This document shows, in pieces, positions 43,281-52,488 of a DNA stretch of 64,000 nt (position 1 is its first letter; the number at the start of each line of letters is the position of its first letter). The notes under the pieces are model-generated. The model did no database searches, was not told where the DNA came from, and worked only from the letters and a program-made list of their open reading frames with translations. The translations under genes and the position numbers were made by a program. The stretch comes from Candidatus Dechloromonas phosphoritropha (GTDB lineage: Bacteria; Pseudomonadota; Gammaproteobacteria; Burkholderiales; Rhodocyclaceae): NCBI GenBank assembly GCA_016722705.1, contig JADKGN010000004.1, forward strand, positions 2,046,001 through 2,110,000, read 5' to 3'.

Positions 43281-43879
43281 GCCTGAGAACCGTCACCCTC
43301 CTGATCCTTGCCTTGCTGTCGCAGGTGGCTTTTGCCGAGCGCGCTGATCGCGACAAGCCCATGCAGGTCGAAGCCAACAGGATTTCGATTGATGACGCCA
43401 AGAAGATCCAGATTCTCGAGGGTGACGTGGTGGTAATCAAGGGCACGATGGTGCTGCGCGCCGATCGTGTGGTGATCACCGAGGACGAGTTTGGCTTCCA
43501 GAAGGGAACGGCGTTCGGCGGCAAGGATGGACTGGCGCGCATGCGGCAGAAGCGCGAGGGCATGGATGAATATACTGATGGCGAAGCCGAGCGCATCGAG
43601 TACAACACCAATACTGAAATCGCCGAATTCTTTCACCGCGCCTGGGTCAAGAGCGGACCGGACCAGGTCCGCGGGGACTACATCTGGTATGACTCGATCA
43701 GTGAAAAATATCTGGTGACGGCAGGCCAGAGCCGTGACCCGAAAGCGCCGCCGGCGCGGGTGCGCGCGTTGATCCAGTCCAGGAACAAGAGCGCGCAGGT
43801 GGAGCAGCCGGCCGCATCGGGTCAGCCTCTGGAACTGAAGGGATCGGGCGCGCTGGGGACGACGCCCGCACGGAACTGA
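43277..43879 (+). CDS. lptA: LPS transport periplasmic protein LptA
   Basis: The product is 200 residues with a signal peptide (1-20). Beta-jellyroll (OstA-N) repeats begin KPMQVEANRISIDDAKKIQI, ILEGDVVVIKGTM. It forms the bridge carrying LPS across the periplasm. The C-terminal 30 residues are a Pro/Ala-rich tail. In most betaproteobacteria lptB and rpoN follow; here a phasin gene follows. Confidence 0.9.
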   Translation: MSLRTVTLLILALLSQVAFAERADRDKPMQVEANRISIDDAKKIQILEGDVVVIKGTMVLRADRVVITEDEFGFQKGTAFGGKDGLARMRQKREGMDEYTDGEAERIEYNTNTEIAEFFHRAWVKSGPDQVRGDYIWYDSISEKYLVTAGQSRDPKAPPARVRALIQSRNKSAQVEQPAASGQPLELKGSGALGTTPARN

Positions 43880-43970
43880 GGCCTCTTCGCTGCTGCGGTG
43901 CAGGATCCGGTATCGGGCAGGGGTCGTTGCGGCACCGGTAAGTACCTGTTCTGACCTACCCTAAAAAATT

Positions 43971-44045
43971 TGTTGCGGTGCACCAAATTTTGTTGACATT
44001 CAGAGATTAACCCCTATAATCAAGCCCATGGTGCAGTGCAGCAAA
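43971..44045 (+). promoter_or_regulatory. TGC-rich repeats around the phasin promoter, candidate PhaR operators
   Basis: TTGTTGCGGTGCACCAAA (from about 43971) contains the palindrome GGTGCACC, and GGTGCAGTGCAGCAAAA (from about 44031) is a related TGC-rich block on the other side of the -10 box. PhaR regulators of polyhydroxyalkanoate storage bind TGC-rich repeats at phasin promoters, so repression by PhaR is likely but inferred. Confidence 0.45.
43993..44020 (+). promoter_or_regulatory. Sigma-70 promoter of the phasin gene
   Basis: TTGACA at 43993-43998 and TATAAT at 44015-44020, 16 bp apart; both hexamers are perfect. This is the strongest consensus promoter I see in the window and fits the abundance of phasins. 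Confidence 0.85.
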
Positions 44046-44112
44046 AAGATTTAGATGTGCCGTGCTGCTTGTCCCTGACCTTTCGTCAAACTTTAATACA
44101 GGAGATCCCACA

Positions 44113-44661
44113 ATGTTCACCACCCCCGAGCAATTTGCCGCCGCCAACAAGGCCACCGTTGATTCACTGCTGTCCGTGGCCAACACCGCGCTGGCTTCCG
44201 CCGAGCGTATCGCTGCCCTGAACCTGAACACCGCCCGTTCCATGATGGAAGATTCGGTCTCCGGCGCCAAGGCCATGATGGGTGCCAAGGACGTCCAGGA
44301 CGCCATGTCGATCCAGGCTTCGCTGGCACAGCCCAATGTCGAGAAGGCTGTCGCCTACTCGCGTTCCGTCTATGAAATCTCGGCCCAGACGCAGGAAGAG
44401 ATGGCCAAGATGATCGAAGCACAGTTCGGTGACTTCCAGAAAACCGTTGCCGGCCTGCTCGACAAGGCTGCCAAGTCCGCTCCGGCCGGTTCCGACGTTG
44501 CCGTTGCTGCCGTCAAGAGCGCCATCGCTGCCGCGACTTCTGCTTTCGACAACATGAACAAGGCCGCCAAACAGGTTGCCGAGATCGCCGAAGCCAACGT
44601 CGCCGCCGCGACCAACGCGACCGTCAAGGCTGTCGGTGCCGTCGCCCGCGGCAAGAAGTAA
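44113..44661 (+). CDS. phaP: Phasin (PHA granule-associated protein)
   Basis: The product is 182 residues from ATG 44113, with AGGAGA 8 bp upstream. Phasin_2 family: FTTPEQFAAANKATVDSLLS at the start, ALASAERIAALNLNTAR, then amphipathic Ala-rich helices with no Cys. It coats polyhydroxyalkanoate granules in the cytoplasm. It is followed by a second, related gene. Confidence 0.9.
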   Translation: MFTTPEQFAAANKATVDSLLSVANTALASAERIAALNLNTARSMMEDSVSGAKAMMGAKDVQDAMSIQASLAQPNVEKAVAYSRSVYEISAQTQEEMAKMIEAQFGDFQKTVAGLLDKAAKSAPAGSDVAVAAVKSAIAAATSAFDNMNKAAKQVAEIAEANVAAATNATVKAVGAVARGKK

Positions 44662-44738
44662 TCTGCTGTAAATGACCCCTGGCGCCCGGCGCGGGGGTCT
44701 GTTTCGTCCACACCGATACCACAACACTGGAGAAGATG

Positions 44739-45302
44739 ATGAACAAACCGAACATGGAACAACTTGCCACCGCCCAGAAGGCCAACGCCGAGGTGATGAT
44801 GGCGCTGCTGCGCACCGCTTTCAATGGTGTCGAGCGTTTGACCGCCCTCAACATGGCGGCCTCACGCGAATTCTTCAACAACACCGTCGGTAACGCCCAG
44901 CAGCTTCTCGGCGCCAAGGACGCCGGCGAAGTCACCAAGCTCAACAGCGAGTTGGCCAAGCCGAACGTCGACAAGTGGGTTGACTACTCGCGCAGCGTTT
45001 ATGACTTGGTGAGCAGCATGCAGAAGGAAGTCACTGCCGTGATGGAAAGCCAGTACAGCAGCTTCACCAAGAACGCCAGCAGCGCCGTCGAAAAGGCTAC
45101 TGCCAGCGCACCGGTCGGCGGCGATGTTTTCGCGGCCACGATGAAGTCGATGCTGAACGCCTCGACCAAGGCTTTCGACAACATGACGGCGATGGCCAAG
45201 CAGTTCTCCGACGTCGCCGAAGCCAACATGAAGGTAGCCTCAACGGCGAGCACCAAGGCCGTCACCGCAACTACCGCTGCCCGCAAGACTGTCGCCAAGT
45301 AA
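44739..45302 (+). CDS. phaP: Second phasin
   Basis: The product is 187 residues. Two ATGs stand at 44736 and 44739; GGAG at 44729-44732 gives better spacing to 44739. The sequence parallels the first phasin: MALLRTAFNGVERLTALNMAA, LNSELAKPNVDKWVDYSRSVYD and the Ala/Thr/Lys-rich end. The two arose by an old duplication (clear similarity, much divergence). It ends with a strong terminator at 45325. Confidence 0.9.
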   Translation: MNKPNMEQLATAQKANAEVMMALLRTAFNGVERLTALNMAASREFFNNTVGNAQQLLGAKDAGEVTKLNSELAKPNVDKWVDYSRSVYDLVSSMQKEVTAVMESQYSSFTKNASSAVEKATASAPVGGDVFAATMKSMLNASTKAFDNMTAMAKQFSDVAEANMKVASTASTKAVTATTAARKTVAK

Positions 45303-45324
45303 TACCGGCGCCTCGGTCACCGAC

Positions 45325-45357
45325 AAAAAGCCCGCGAATTCCGCGGGTTTTTTTTGC
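45325..45357 (+). terminator. Rho-independent terminator after the phasin pair
   Basis: AAAGCCCGCG-AATT-CCGCGGGTTTTTTTT: a 7-bp GC stem with an AATT-containing loop and a run of eight Ts. It also flanks the end of the convergent cinA-like gene. Confidence 0.9.
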
Positions 45358-45394
45358 GTCGACCGCGCCGTTTGCATCGGCGGTGCCTTACCGC

Positions 45395-46156
45395 TTATGG
45401 GCGCCAGGTCCACGAAATTCCGCGTCGCTCGACTTCCCCGCGGATCTCGTCCATTGCCTTGTCGACCAGCACCGGTTCGCCTTCGACGCCGAGTTCGAGG
45501 TGGCGGCGCTCGTTGCCGATCAGCGACGGCAGCGAGAACAGGCGCAGGGTCGGGTAGACGCTGACGATGCGTTCCATCAGATCGAGCAGGGCGCTCTCGT
45601 AAGCTGTCGGTCCGGTCAACAGCAAGGCCTTTTCCACGGTGCCCGTGACCGGGCGGAACTCGTTGCTGTAAAAGGTATCGAGCGCCCACTCGATCATCGG
45701 GTGCGCCATCTGCGGAAAGCCCGGAACAAAATAATGCTCGTTGGCCATGAAGCCAGGTATGCGGTTGAAAGGATTGGGAATGATCCTGACGCCCGCCGGG
45801 AAGGTGACCAGTTGCAGGCGTTGTGGCGTCATGTCGTCGGCGAAGCGCAGCTTCGCTTCCTCCAGCCCCTCAGGGTGTATTTCCAGCCCGACGCCGAGCG
45901 TCGCCGCCACTGCCTGCCGTGTCTGGTCGTCCGGGGTGTTGCCGATGCCGCCGCAGGAAAAGACTACGTCGCCAGCGGTCATCGTGCGCCGGAAGGTAGC
46001 GGTCAGGCGCGCGCGATCATCACCCAGGTATTCGACCCAGGACAGGCGCAGGCCGCGCTGGCCGAGCATCTCGGCGATCTTCGCGAAGTGCTTGTCCTGG
46101 CGCTTTCTCGAGAGCAACTCATCGCCGATGATGACGGCGCCAAAGCTGCGACTCAT
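45395..46156 (-). CDS. CinA/MoaB-type molybdopterin-binding domain protein
   Basis: The product is 253 residues from ATG 46156, with GGAGG 7 bp before it. The start GAVIIGDELLSRKRQDKHFA and the segment VVFSCGGIGNTPDDQTRQAV are the MPT-binding (MoCF_biosynth) signature shared by CinA N-domains and MoaB/MogA. The amidase domain of full CinA is absent. Its role may be pyridine-nucleotide or molybdopterin metabolism. Overlaps the EI24 gene by 4 bp. Confidence 0.85.
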   Translation of the reverse strand: MSRSFGAVIIGDELLSRKRQDKHFAKIAEMLGQRGLRLSWVEYLGDDRARLTATFRRTMTAGDVVFSCGGIGNTPDDQTRQAVAATLGVGLEIHPEGLEEAKLRFADDMTPQRLQLVTFPAGVRIIPNPFNRIPGFMANEHYFVPGFPQMAHPMIEWALDTFYSNEFRPVTGTVEKALLLTGPTAYESALLDLMERIVSVYPTLRLFSLPSLIGNERRHLELGVEGEPVLVDKAMDEIRGEVERRGISWTWRP

Positions 46157-46887
46157 GCTGCACCTCCTTCGATGCTTACCAATGCGCCGCCGCGCGAGCG
46201 GCGCAGGGCCTCGAGCCCGAAATGGACGAATGACAGGGCGGCCAGCGCCGGGACCAGCAGGCCGACGAATGGAACGTGGGCGAGCAGCGCCATGGTCAGG
46301 CCGAGCATGAGGAACTGTGCCTTGTTTTCCTTGCGCAGCACCGTCCATTCATCGGCGGTGGCGTGCACCGACAGCGCGTCGTAGGCAAATGTCCGGCGGT
46401 TCAGCCAGCCCATCAGCAGCAGCGGAATGAGCAGAGAGAGGCCGGGGATCAGCCACAGCGGAATCGTCGCCACCCAGGCAATGACGAACAGAATCGATGC
46501 CCCGACGCTGTTGACCGTGGCAGCGACGAAACTGTCCTTGCCCATCGCCGCGACGTCGCGGTACTCGGTTTCCGCCAGGTGCTTCACCATGAGTGGCATG
46601 ATGAAGATGGCCGCCAGCAGCGAGGCGGTGAGGTAGGCGATGGCGAAGATCGCCATCCAGCCGCCCAGGTAAGCCAGAATGTGCGCCAGCCAGATCAGCC
46701 CCCAGCCGACGAGCAGGGTCATCGGCGGATAGTCCATCATTTGCCGGACCACGGCGCCGAGCGCCCAGATCCCCAGTCCGACCGCAAGCAGCAGCGAGAC
46801 GACGGCCGGCACCAACACATAGCCCCAGACCCTGCCCTGTTTCAGGCTGGCGAAGGTTTTCGCCAGCGCCAGCATCACGTCACCCAT
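46153..46887 (-). CDS. EI24/CysZ-like membrane protein
   Basis: The product is 244 residues with six hydrophobic segments and no signal peptide. EI24 pattern: LPLMVKHLAETEYRDV-like loop, then IPGLSLLIPLLLMGWLNRRTFAYDAL. CysZ, in this family, imports sulphate, but distant members are unassigned. It lies 3 bp from hrpA and overlaps the CinA-like gene, so these three are probably one transcript. Confidence 0.75.
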   Translation of the reverse strand: MGDVMLALAKTFASLKQGRVWGYVLVPAVVSLLLAVGLGIWALGAVVRQMMDYPPMTLLVGWGLIWLAHILAYLGGWMAIFAIAYLTASLLAAIFIMPLMVKHLAETEYRDVAAMGKDSFVAATVNSVGASILFVIAWVATIPLWLIPGLSLLIPLLLMGWLNRRTFAYDALSVHATADEWTVLRKENKAQFLMLGLTMALLAHVPFVGLLVPALAALSFVHFGLEALRRSRGGALVSIEGGAA

Positions 46888-46890
46888 TTT

Positions 46891-49800
46891 TCACCCATTC
46901 CTGATTCCTTCCCATTGTTTCTGCAGTCGTCTGGTGGAGACTGGCACCGGCGTCCGCAGTTCCTGCGCATGGAGGCCGACGCGCAATTCTTCCATAAGCC
47001 AGCGGAACTGGTCTATCTGCGGGTCAGATGCGTGCAATCTGGCCAATTGTAAGGCGCGGCGTTCGTAATTGGTCCACAGCGGGCCGTATTCGGCCATCAA
47101 CTGAGCATCGCGCGCCGGGTTGGCTCTGAGTTTATCGAGACGCACGCCGATGGCCTTGAAGTAGCGTGGGTAGTGCTGCAGCCGCTCGAATGGCGTGTCG
47201 CTGACGAACTGCTTGCCCATCAGTCGCTTCATCTGTACCTCGATGTCAGCCACTGCTGAGGCGTGCGCCTTGAAGGCCGGCAGTTTCTTGGTCACCGCCT
47301 GCCATTCGCCCAGCACGGTGCCGACCAGGCGGCAGACTTCCTGCATGATCAGCCCGAGTCGTGCCTTGGCTTCGGCGCAGCGCACCTTAAATGCCTCCGG
47401 CGTGGTCGGCAGCGGTTCGCTCAGGCAGGCACGCTCGAAGGTCAGGTCGATAATCTGGCGCTTCAGTTCGTCGCTGCTACCCAGCGCCATGTATTGCATC
47501 GCCATCGGCGCCAGGCCGGGCACGTTCTTGTCGAAGTACTTCACCTGCTCGCGAAACTGCAGCATGAACAACTGGGCCAGGCCCTTGCGATGACACTCGG
47601 TGGCTTCCTCGGCGGAATCGAAAACCTTCAGGCTGACGGTTTCGTCGCCCTCTTCACAAACGAGCGCCGGGTAGCCGATCACCGTTTGCTTGCCAACAGG
47701 AACCTCCATCAGCTCCGGTAATTCGCCGAAAGTCCAGTCGGTTAGTTTCGTGTATTCGGACGGGGTTTCGTGCAGTTCGGCGAACTCCTCCTTTGCTGAG
47801 TTGCCCCACTCGCCGCGCAGTGCCACCAGGCTGCGGTTCATGTCCAGTTGCCGGCCATGTTCGTCGATCAGCTTGTAGTTCATCGAAAAATGCAGCGGCA
47901 GCGCGTCGGGACGGAAGGCATCCGGCGTTACCGCCCAACCGCGGGCATTCAGGCCGCGCGCTTCGAGGATGTAGTCGATCAGTGGTGAAATGATGCCCTG
48001 GTTCAGCTTCTTGTCCTGACTTGCTACGGTCGACAGGAATTCTTCGGTAAATTCGGGCACCGGCACCAGTTTGGCGCGAATCTTCTGCGGTAGCGTCTTG
48101 ATCAATTGCACCAGCTTTTCCTTCAACAATCCTGGCACCAGCCATTCCATGCGTAGCGCCGGGATCTGGTTAAGCTGCGCTAGGGGCAGGGTCAGCGTCA
48201 CGCCATCCTTGGGCGAACCGGGCTCGAAGTGGTAGCTCAGTGCGTAGTCGATACCGCCGACCTTGAGATGATGCGGGAAAGCTTCGGTCGTGACGCCAGC
48301 CGCCGAGTGGCGCATCAGGTCATCCTTGGCGAGGAAGAGCAGCTTCGGATTTTCCAGCTCGGCGGTCTTGCGCCAGTGATCAAAGGTAGCGCCGTTGTGG
48401 ATGCCTTCGGGAATCAGCGAGTCGTAGAAGGCAAAGATCAACTCATCGTCGACCAGCACATCCTGCCGGCGCTGCTTGTGCTCGATCTTCTCGATGTCGC
48501 GAATCTGCTTCTGGTTGTGCTGAAAGAAGAACCAGCGCTTGGCAAAGCTCTCTTCGATTTCCTCGGCAACCAGCCCCTGACGGATAAAAATTTCGCGCGC
48601 CTCGGCCGGTGCCAGCGGGCCGTAGTGGATGCGCCGCTTGGGGTTGATGACGATGCCGTAGAGCGTCGTCCGCTCCCAGCCGGCGACCTGCATCGCCTTC
48701 TTTTCCCAGTGCGGATCGAAGTACTGGCGCTTGATCAGGTGAGCGCCCACTTTCTCGATCCAGACATCTTCTATGCGGGCAACGCAGCGGCCGAACAGGC
48801 GCGTTGTCTCGGTAATCTCGGCGGCCATGATCCACTTGCCGGCTTTTTTTTGCAGCGGCGACGAAGGGTGAATCAGGTAACGGATGCCACGTGCGCCCAG
48901 GTAGTAGCCGGATTCGTCTGCCTTGCAGCCGATGTTGCCGAGCAGGCCGGTCAGCAGCGCCTGATGGATCGCCTCGTAGGTGCCGGGCAGCTGGTTTTCC
49001 CGCCAGCCCAGTTCAGTCACCATCGCGTGCAACTGGCCATGCACCTCGCGCCATTCGCGCAAACGCAGGTAGGAGAGAAAGTGCGCGTGACAGTTGTCGA
49101 CCAACTGCCCGTTCGACTTCTTGTGGTCGACGGCATTTTTGAACCAATTCCACAGTTTCAACCAACTGAGAAATTCGGATTTCTCGTCGGCAAACAGCTT
49201 GTGCTTTTCATCCGCCGCCTGCTGGCGCTCCTGCGGGCGTTCACGCGGGTCCTGCGTGGATAGCCCGGCGGCGATTACCAGCACTTCCGTCAAACAACCC
49301 AGGTCACGGGCGGCAACCAGCATGCGGCCGATGCGCGGATCGAGCGGCAGCCTGGCCAGCGCCTCGCCAATTTTGGTCAGCCGATTATCGTCATCCAGCC
49401 CACCGAGTTCCTGCAACAGCGCATAGCCATCGCTGATCGCCTTGGCCGGCGGCGGTTCGATGAAGGGAAAGCTCTCGACATCGGTCAGCTTCAACGACTT
49501 CATGCGCAGGATGACACCGGCCAGCGAGGAGCGCAGGATTTCCGGGTCGGTGAACTGCGGTCGGGCGTTGAAGTCCAGCTCATCGTAGAGTCGCACGCAA
49601 ACACCGGCTGCCACCCGGCCGCAACGCCCGGCTCGCTGACGTGCCGCCGCCTGCGAAATTTTCTCGACCTGCAACTGCTCAATCTTGTTGCGGTATGAAT
49701 ACCGCTTGACCCGCGCCAGCCCGGTGTCGATCACGTAGCGGATGCCCGGTACGGTGAGCGAGGTTTCGGCGACATTGGTCGCCAACACGATGCGCCGCTG

Positions 49801-50859
49801 GCCGCGGGATGGCTTGAAGATACGGTCCTGGTCGCCAGCCGACAGGCGCGAGAACAGCGGCAGGATTTCCGGCGCGTGCGCCGTGCTCAAGCCCGGCCGC
49901 GCCAGCGCATGTTTGCGCAAGGCTTCTGCCGCCTCGCGGATTTCACGCTCGCCGGGCAGAAACACCAGAATGTCGCCAGAGCCAAGCCGGGAAAGTTCAT
50001 CGGCGGCATCGACGATGGCATCGTACAGATCGCGCTCGTCGTCCTTCTTGTCGATATCCTCAACCGGTCGATAACGCACGTCGACCGGGTAAAGCCGACC
50101 GGAAACTTCGATAATTGGCGCATTTTTGCCGTCGACCGTGAAATGTTCGGCAAAACGCTCGGCGTCGATGGTCGCCGAGGTGATGATTAGCTTCAGATCC
50201 GGCCGCCGGGGCAGCAACTGCTTCAGATAGCCGAGCAGGAAATCGATGTTCAGGCTGCGTTCGTGCGCCTCGTCGATGATGAGCGCCTCGTAGGCGTTCA
50301 GGTAGGGGTCGGACTGCGATTCGGCAAGCAGGATGCCATCGGTCATCAGCTTGACCCAACTGTCGGCGGTCGACATGTCGTGGAAGCGAATTTTCACGCC
50401 GACCCCGGCGCCGACCTGCGTCTTCAACTCCTGCGCCAACCGCGTCGCCACCGAACGCGCGGCCAGCCGGCGCGGCTGAGTGTGGCCGATCAGCCCGCGC
50501 GCGCCAATGCCGAGATCGAGGCAGATCTTCGGCAACTGCGTCGTCTTGCCCGAGCCCGTTTCACCGCAAACGATGACCACCTGGTTCCCGGCGATCAGCT
50601 CGGCAATATCAACCCGGCGCTCGTTGACCGGCAGGTCAGGCTGAAATTCCGGCCTGGGCAACCGGGCGCGACGCGCGACCACCGCTGCCTGCGATGCAGC
50701 TAGCAGCGTCGCCAAATCCGTTCGCAGTTTTTGCCGCTTTTCGCCGGTCGACCGCGCCAATTCCCGCGGCAAGGCACGCAAACGCCGGGCATCGGCAGTC
50801 AGGCACGATAATTCTGCCAATGCCGCACGGTGGGCTGACTGGTCTTTGCTCATCGACAT
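46891..50859 (-). CDS. hrpA: ATP-dependent RNA helicase HrpA
   Basis: The product is 1322 residues, matching the E. coli HrpA length. Motifs: GETGSGKTTQLPKI (I), DEAHERSLNIDFLLG (II, DEAH), SATIDAERF (III), QRRIVLATNVAETSLTVPG (V) and QRAGRCGRVAAG (VI). HA2 and DUF3418 regions fill the C-terminal half. It works on stalled ribosomes and RNA. Complete, no frameshift seen. Confidence 0.95.
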   Translation of the reverse strand: MSMSKDQSAHRAALAELSCLTADARRLRALPRELARSTGEKRQKLRTDLATLLAASQAAVVARRARLPRPEFQPDLPVNERRVDIAELIAGNQVVIVCGETGSGKTTQLPKICLDLGIGARGLIGHTQPRRLAARSVATRLAQELKTQVGAGVGVKIRFHDMSTADSWVKLMTDGILLAESQSDPYLNAYEALIIDEAHERSLNIDFLLGYLKQLLPRRPDLKLIITSATIDAERFAEHFTVDGKNAPIIEVSGRLYPVDVRYRPVEDIDKKDDERDLYDAIVDAADELSRLGSGDILVFLPGEREIREAAEALRKHALARPGLSTAHAPEILPLFSRLSAGDQDRIFKPSRGQRRIVLATNVAETSLTVPGIRYVIDTGLARVKRYSYRNKIEQLQVEKISQAAARQRAGRCGRVAAGVCVRLYDELDFNARPQFTDPEILRSSLAGVILRMKSLKLTDVESFPFIEPPPAKAISDGYALLQELGGLDDDNRLTKIGEALARLPLDPRIGRMLVAARDLGCLTEVLVIAAGLSTQDPRERPQERQQAADEKHKLFADEKSEFLSWLKLWNWFKNAVDHKKSNGQLVDNCHAHFLSYLRLREWREVHGQLHAMVTELGWRENQLPGTYEAIHQALLTGLLGNIGCKADESGYYLGARGIRYLIHPSSPLQKKAGKWIMAAEITETTRLFGRCVARIEDVWIEKVGAHLIKRQYFDPHWEKKAMQVAGWERTTLYGIVINPKRRIHYGPLAPAEAREIFIRQGLVAEEIEESFAKRWFFFQHNQKQIRDIEKIEHKQRRQDVLVDDELIFAFYDSLIPEGIHNGATFDHWRKTAELENPKLLFLAKDDLMRHSAAGVTTEAFPHHLKVGGIDYALSYHFEPGSPKDGVTLTLPLAQLNQIPALRMEWLVPGLLKEKLVQLIKTLPQKIRAKLVPVPEFTEEFLSTVASQDKKLNQGIISPLIDYILEARGLNARGWAVTPDAFRPDALPLHFSMNYKLIDEHGRQLDMNRSLVALRGEWGNSAKEEFAELHETPSEYTKLTDWTFGELPELMEVPVGKQTVIGYPALVCEEGDETVSLKVFDSAEEATECHRKGLAQLFMLQFREQVKYFDKNVPGLAPMAMQYMALGSSDELKRQIIDLTFERACLSEPLPTTPEAFKVRCAEAKARLGLIMQEVCRLVGTVLGEWQAVTKKLPAFKAHASAVADIEVQMKRLMGKQFVSDTPFERLQHYPRYFKAIGVRLDKLRANPARDAQLMAEYGPLWTNYERRALQLARLHASDPQIDQFRWLMEELRVGLHAQELRTPVPVSTRRLQKQWEGIRNG

Positions 50860-50953
50860 GGTGTGGGTACAGGGGCAGGAATTTTACCTCGCCAGACACT
50901 GGAGGCGCGGCGCCAGTGCGCATACAATCGGCAATCAATCGACGGAGTTCACC

Positions 50954-51157
50954 ATGCCAAACACCACCATCAAAATCCTCAACATGCAATCGGACGAATG
51001 CCTGCGCCTCGTCATGAATGCCATCCAGGACCTGCCCTGCATCGGCTACGTCGATATCTCGATGAACACCGGCGAAGCAACTATCGAACACACCACGGTA
51101 GTCTCGGAAAGCGATATCCGGCAGATTATCGAAGACGCCGGCTACCCGACGGCATAA
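50954..51157 (+). CDS. HMA-fold small protein lacking the CxxC pair
   Basis: The product is 67 residues from ATG 50954, with GGAG 6 bp upstream. The outline follows the heavy-metal-associated ferredoxin-like fold: IKILNMQSDECLRLVMNAIQD, LPCIGYVDISMNTGEATIEH, and IRQIIEDAGYPT (typical end). Where copper chaperones have MxCxxC, this has MQSDEC, so only the second Cys remains. It may bind metal differently or not at all. It is transcribed away from hrpA and is followed immediately by a group II intron relic. Confidence 0.65.
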   Translation: MPNTTIKILNMQSDECLRLVMNAIQDLPCIGYVDISMNTGEATIEHTTVVSESDIRQIIEDAGYPTA

Positions 51158-51177
51158 CGCCGCGAAAACCGTGGTCT

Positions 51178-51920
51178 GTCCGTTCGCAGTAACAGCAGTA
51201 AGTCTAGCGGGTTGAAGTCCCGTCCGGGGAGTTGTCCGTACGCCCCGGTAGCATGAGGAAGCGGCGTCGCGGTAACGCGGGGTCGTGAGTTTCCAAACAG
51301 CAAGAGAGCAGGCCGTAACGCAAGTGAACCCATGAGTAGCCTCGTAAACGAAATGGAGACGCCGACCCTGTGGACAGAAGGGGAAGGCCGTTGGGTGGAT
51401 GCTGAAATAACGGAAGTGGCATTCGTTGACTCCCGGGGTAGCAGGGTCGGCATGTACTCGAAGATAGACTGCCCAGTGCTGGAGACCCGTTTTGGGAGGT
51501 GGGGAGGCCACCGACTGTTGCGCATAAGGAAACGAAAGCGCAGCGGCCTGAGACGGGAGTCGGAGGGGTTCATAGTACCGACTGAGATCGCGGGACAACA
51601 CAACCCCGGTCGAGGGAAGGAACCCTGCTTTGTTCATGCAACCGAAGCGCGGAGGATCAGGGGATTGCCATGTCGCTAACCATCCCGGATACGATCAGGA
51701 CGCTACAGAGGAAGCTCTATGCCAAGGCCAAGCAGGAAAACGCTGATGTTGCTTACTCAAGCATTGAGTGCGCAGGTTCGACCAACTCGGTTGAGCTAGC
51801 AACCATGAGTCGAGGAACTGCGCATGCCTTGGTGTGAAGAACATCGGAAAGCCGTGTGCGGGAAAATCGCATGCACGGTTTGATGAGGGAGGGCAGGCGA
51901 AAGCCTGTCCTCTACTCTAC
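51178..51920 (+). mobile_element. Group II intron remnant with most of its reverse transcriptase deleted
   Basis: The 5' part (GCAGTAAGTCTAGCGGGTTGAAGTCCCG, then TAGCATGAGGAAGCGGCG and CAGGCCGTAACGCAAGTGAACC) is typical of domain I of bacterial group II introns. Near 51850-51885 AAAGCCGTGTGCGGGAAAATCGCATGCACGGTTT, shown here in words as GCCGTGTGCG / GAAAAT / CGCATGCACGGTT, is a good domain V hairpin. The 3' end CTCTACTCTAC fits domain VI. Between them the intron-encoded protein is reduced to 55 codons. The 5' boundary is uncertain by about 20 bp. It cannot move by itself; splicing might still work. It touches a MITE at its 3' end. Confidence 0.85.
51670..51837 (+). pseudogene. Remnant of the group II intron reverse transcriptase/maturase
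   Basis: MSLTIPDTIRTLQRKLYAKAKQE is the conserved N-terminus of intron-encoded reverse transcriptases (I..KI..LQRKLY.KAK.EP). The following 32 codons are unrelated sequence from the deletion junction and domain IV, ending TGA at 51837. All RT motifs are gone. Confidence 0.85.
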
Positions 51921-51921
51921 C

Positions 51922-52013
51922 GAATGGCGCTAAGTTAAGGACGTATTGCGTCCATTTTTGCAGCGACAATGTTAGCGCTTGGCATGCCAAATGGCCTTAA
52001 CTTAGCGCCATTC
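51922..52013. repeat. 92-bp MITE with perfect 19-bp inverted repeats (copy A)
   Basis: Begins GAATGGCGCTAAGTTAAGG and ends with its exact reverse complement (51995-52013). The inside matches, in reverse orientation, the second copy at 53874-53965, which is also 92 bp. It starts one base after the 3' end of the group II intron. No coding sequence. Confidence 0.9.
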
Positions 52014-52104
52014 TGGTCTGTCCACGGTTCTTCCTGTCCCCGGTTCTTCCAGTTTTTCCGATTCGCTTGCGGTTCTTCCGATTCGATTCAGGAGGAAAGT
52101 GAAT

Positions 52105-52488
52105 ATGGGCGACATTTTTGGTTTGCTACAAGAGTTGAGAGGCTTGGTTGTATTGTTCAAGGGGCAAGTCGAGATTCAACACGATTGGGTTTCCCCGTTG
52201 GTGTTCGCCTTATTCACGTTCATGAACTCCATTCGCATCTTTGCCTATCTGCCCCAGATCATCAAAGTCACAAAAGACGAAAACGGCGCATCGGCCATTT
52301 CGTATAGTACCTGGGCGCTCTTTTTTCTATCCCACCTGGCCACCGTTGCCTATGCAGTTTTTTGTGTAGGTGATCCTGTTATGGCTTTGATTTTCTTTGG
52401 CAACGCTTCAGCGTGTTTTGTGCTTCTGCTGGCGACCTTCGTAAAGCGCAGAAACCATGCCATTAGATTACTGGCCGACCTTCATTAA
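52105..52488 (+). CDS. SemiSWEET-like PQ-loop membrane protein
   Basis: The product is 127 residues from ATG 52105 with AGGAGG 9 bp upstream. After a 35-residue N-terminal part come three hydrophobic helices with the PQ motif in AYLPQIIKVTKDENGASAISY and STWALFFLSHLATVAYAVF. This is the MtN3/SemiSWEET pattern (three-helix half-transporter, dimerising). Family members transport sugars; this one has an unusual N-terminal extension. It lies between the two inverted MITEs. Confidence 0.7.
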   Translation: MGDIFGLLQELRGLVVLFKGQVEIQHDWVSPLVFALFTFMNSIRIFAYLPQIIKVTKDENGASAISYSTWALFFLSHLATVAYAVFCVGDPVMALIFFGNASACFVLLLATFVKRRNHAIRLLADLH

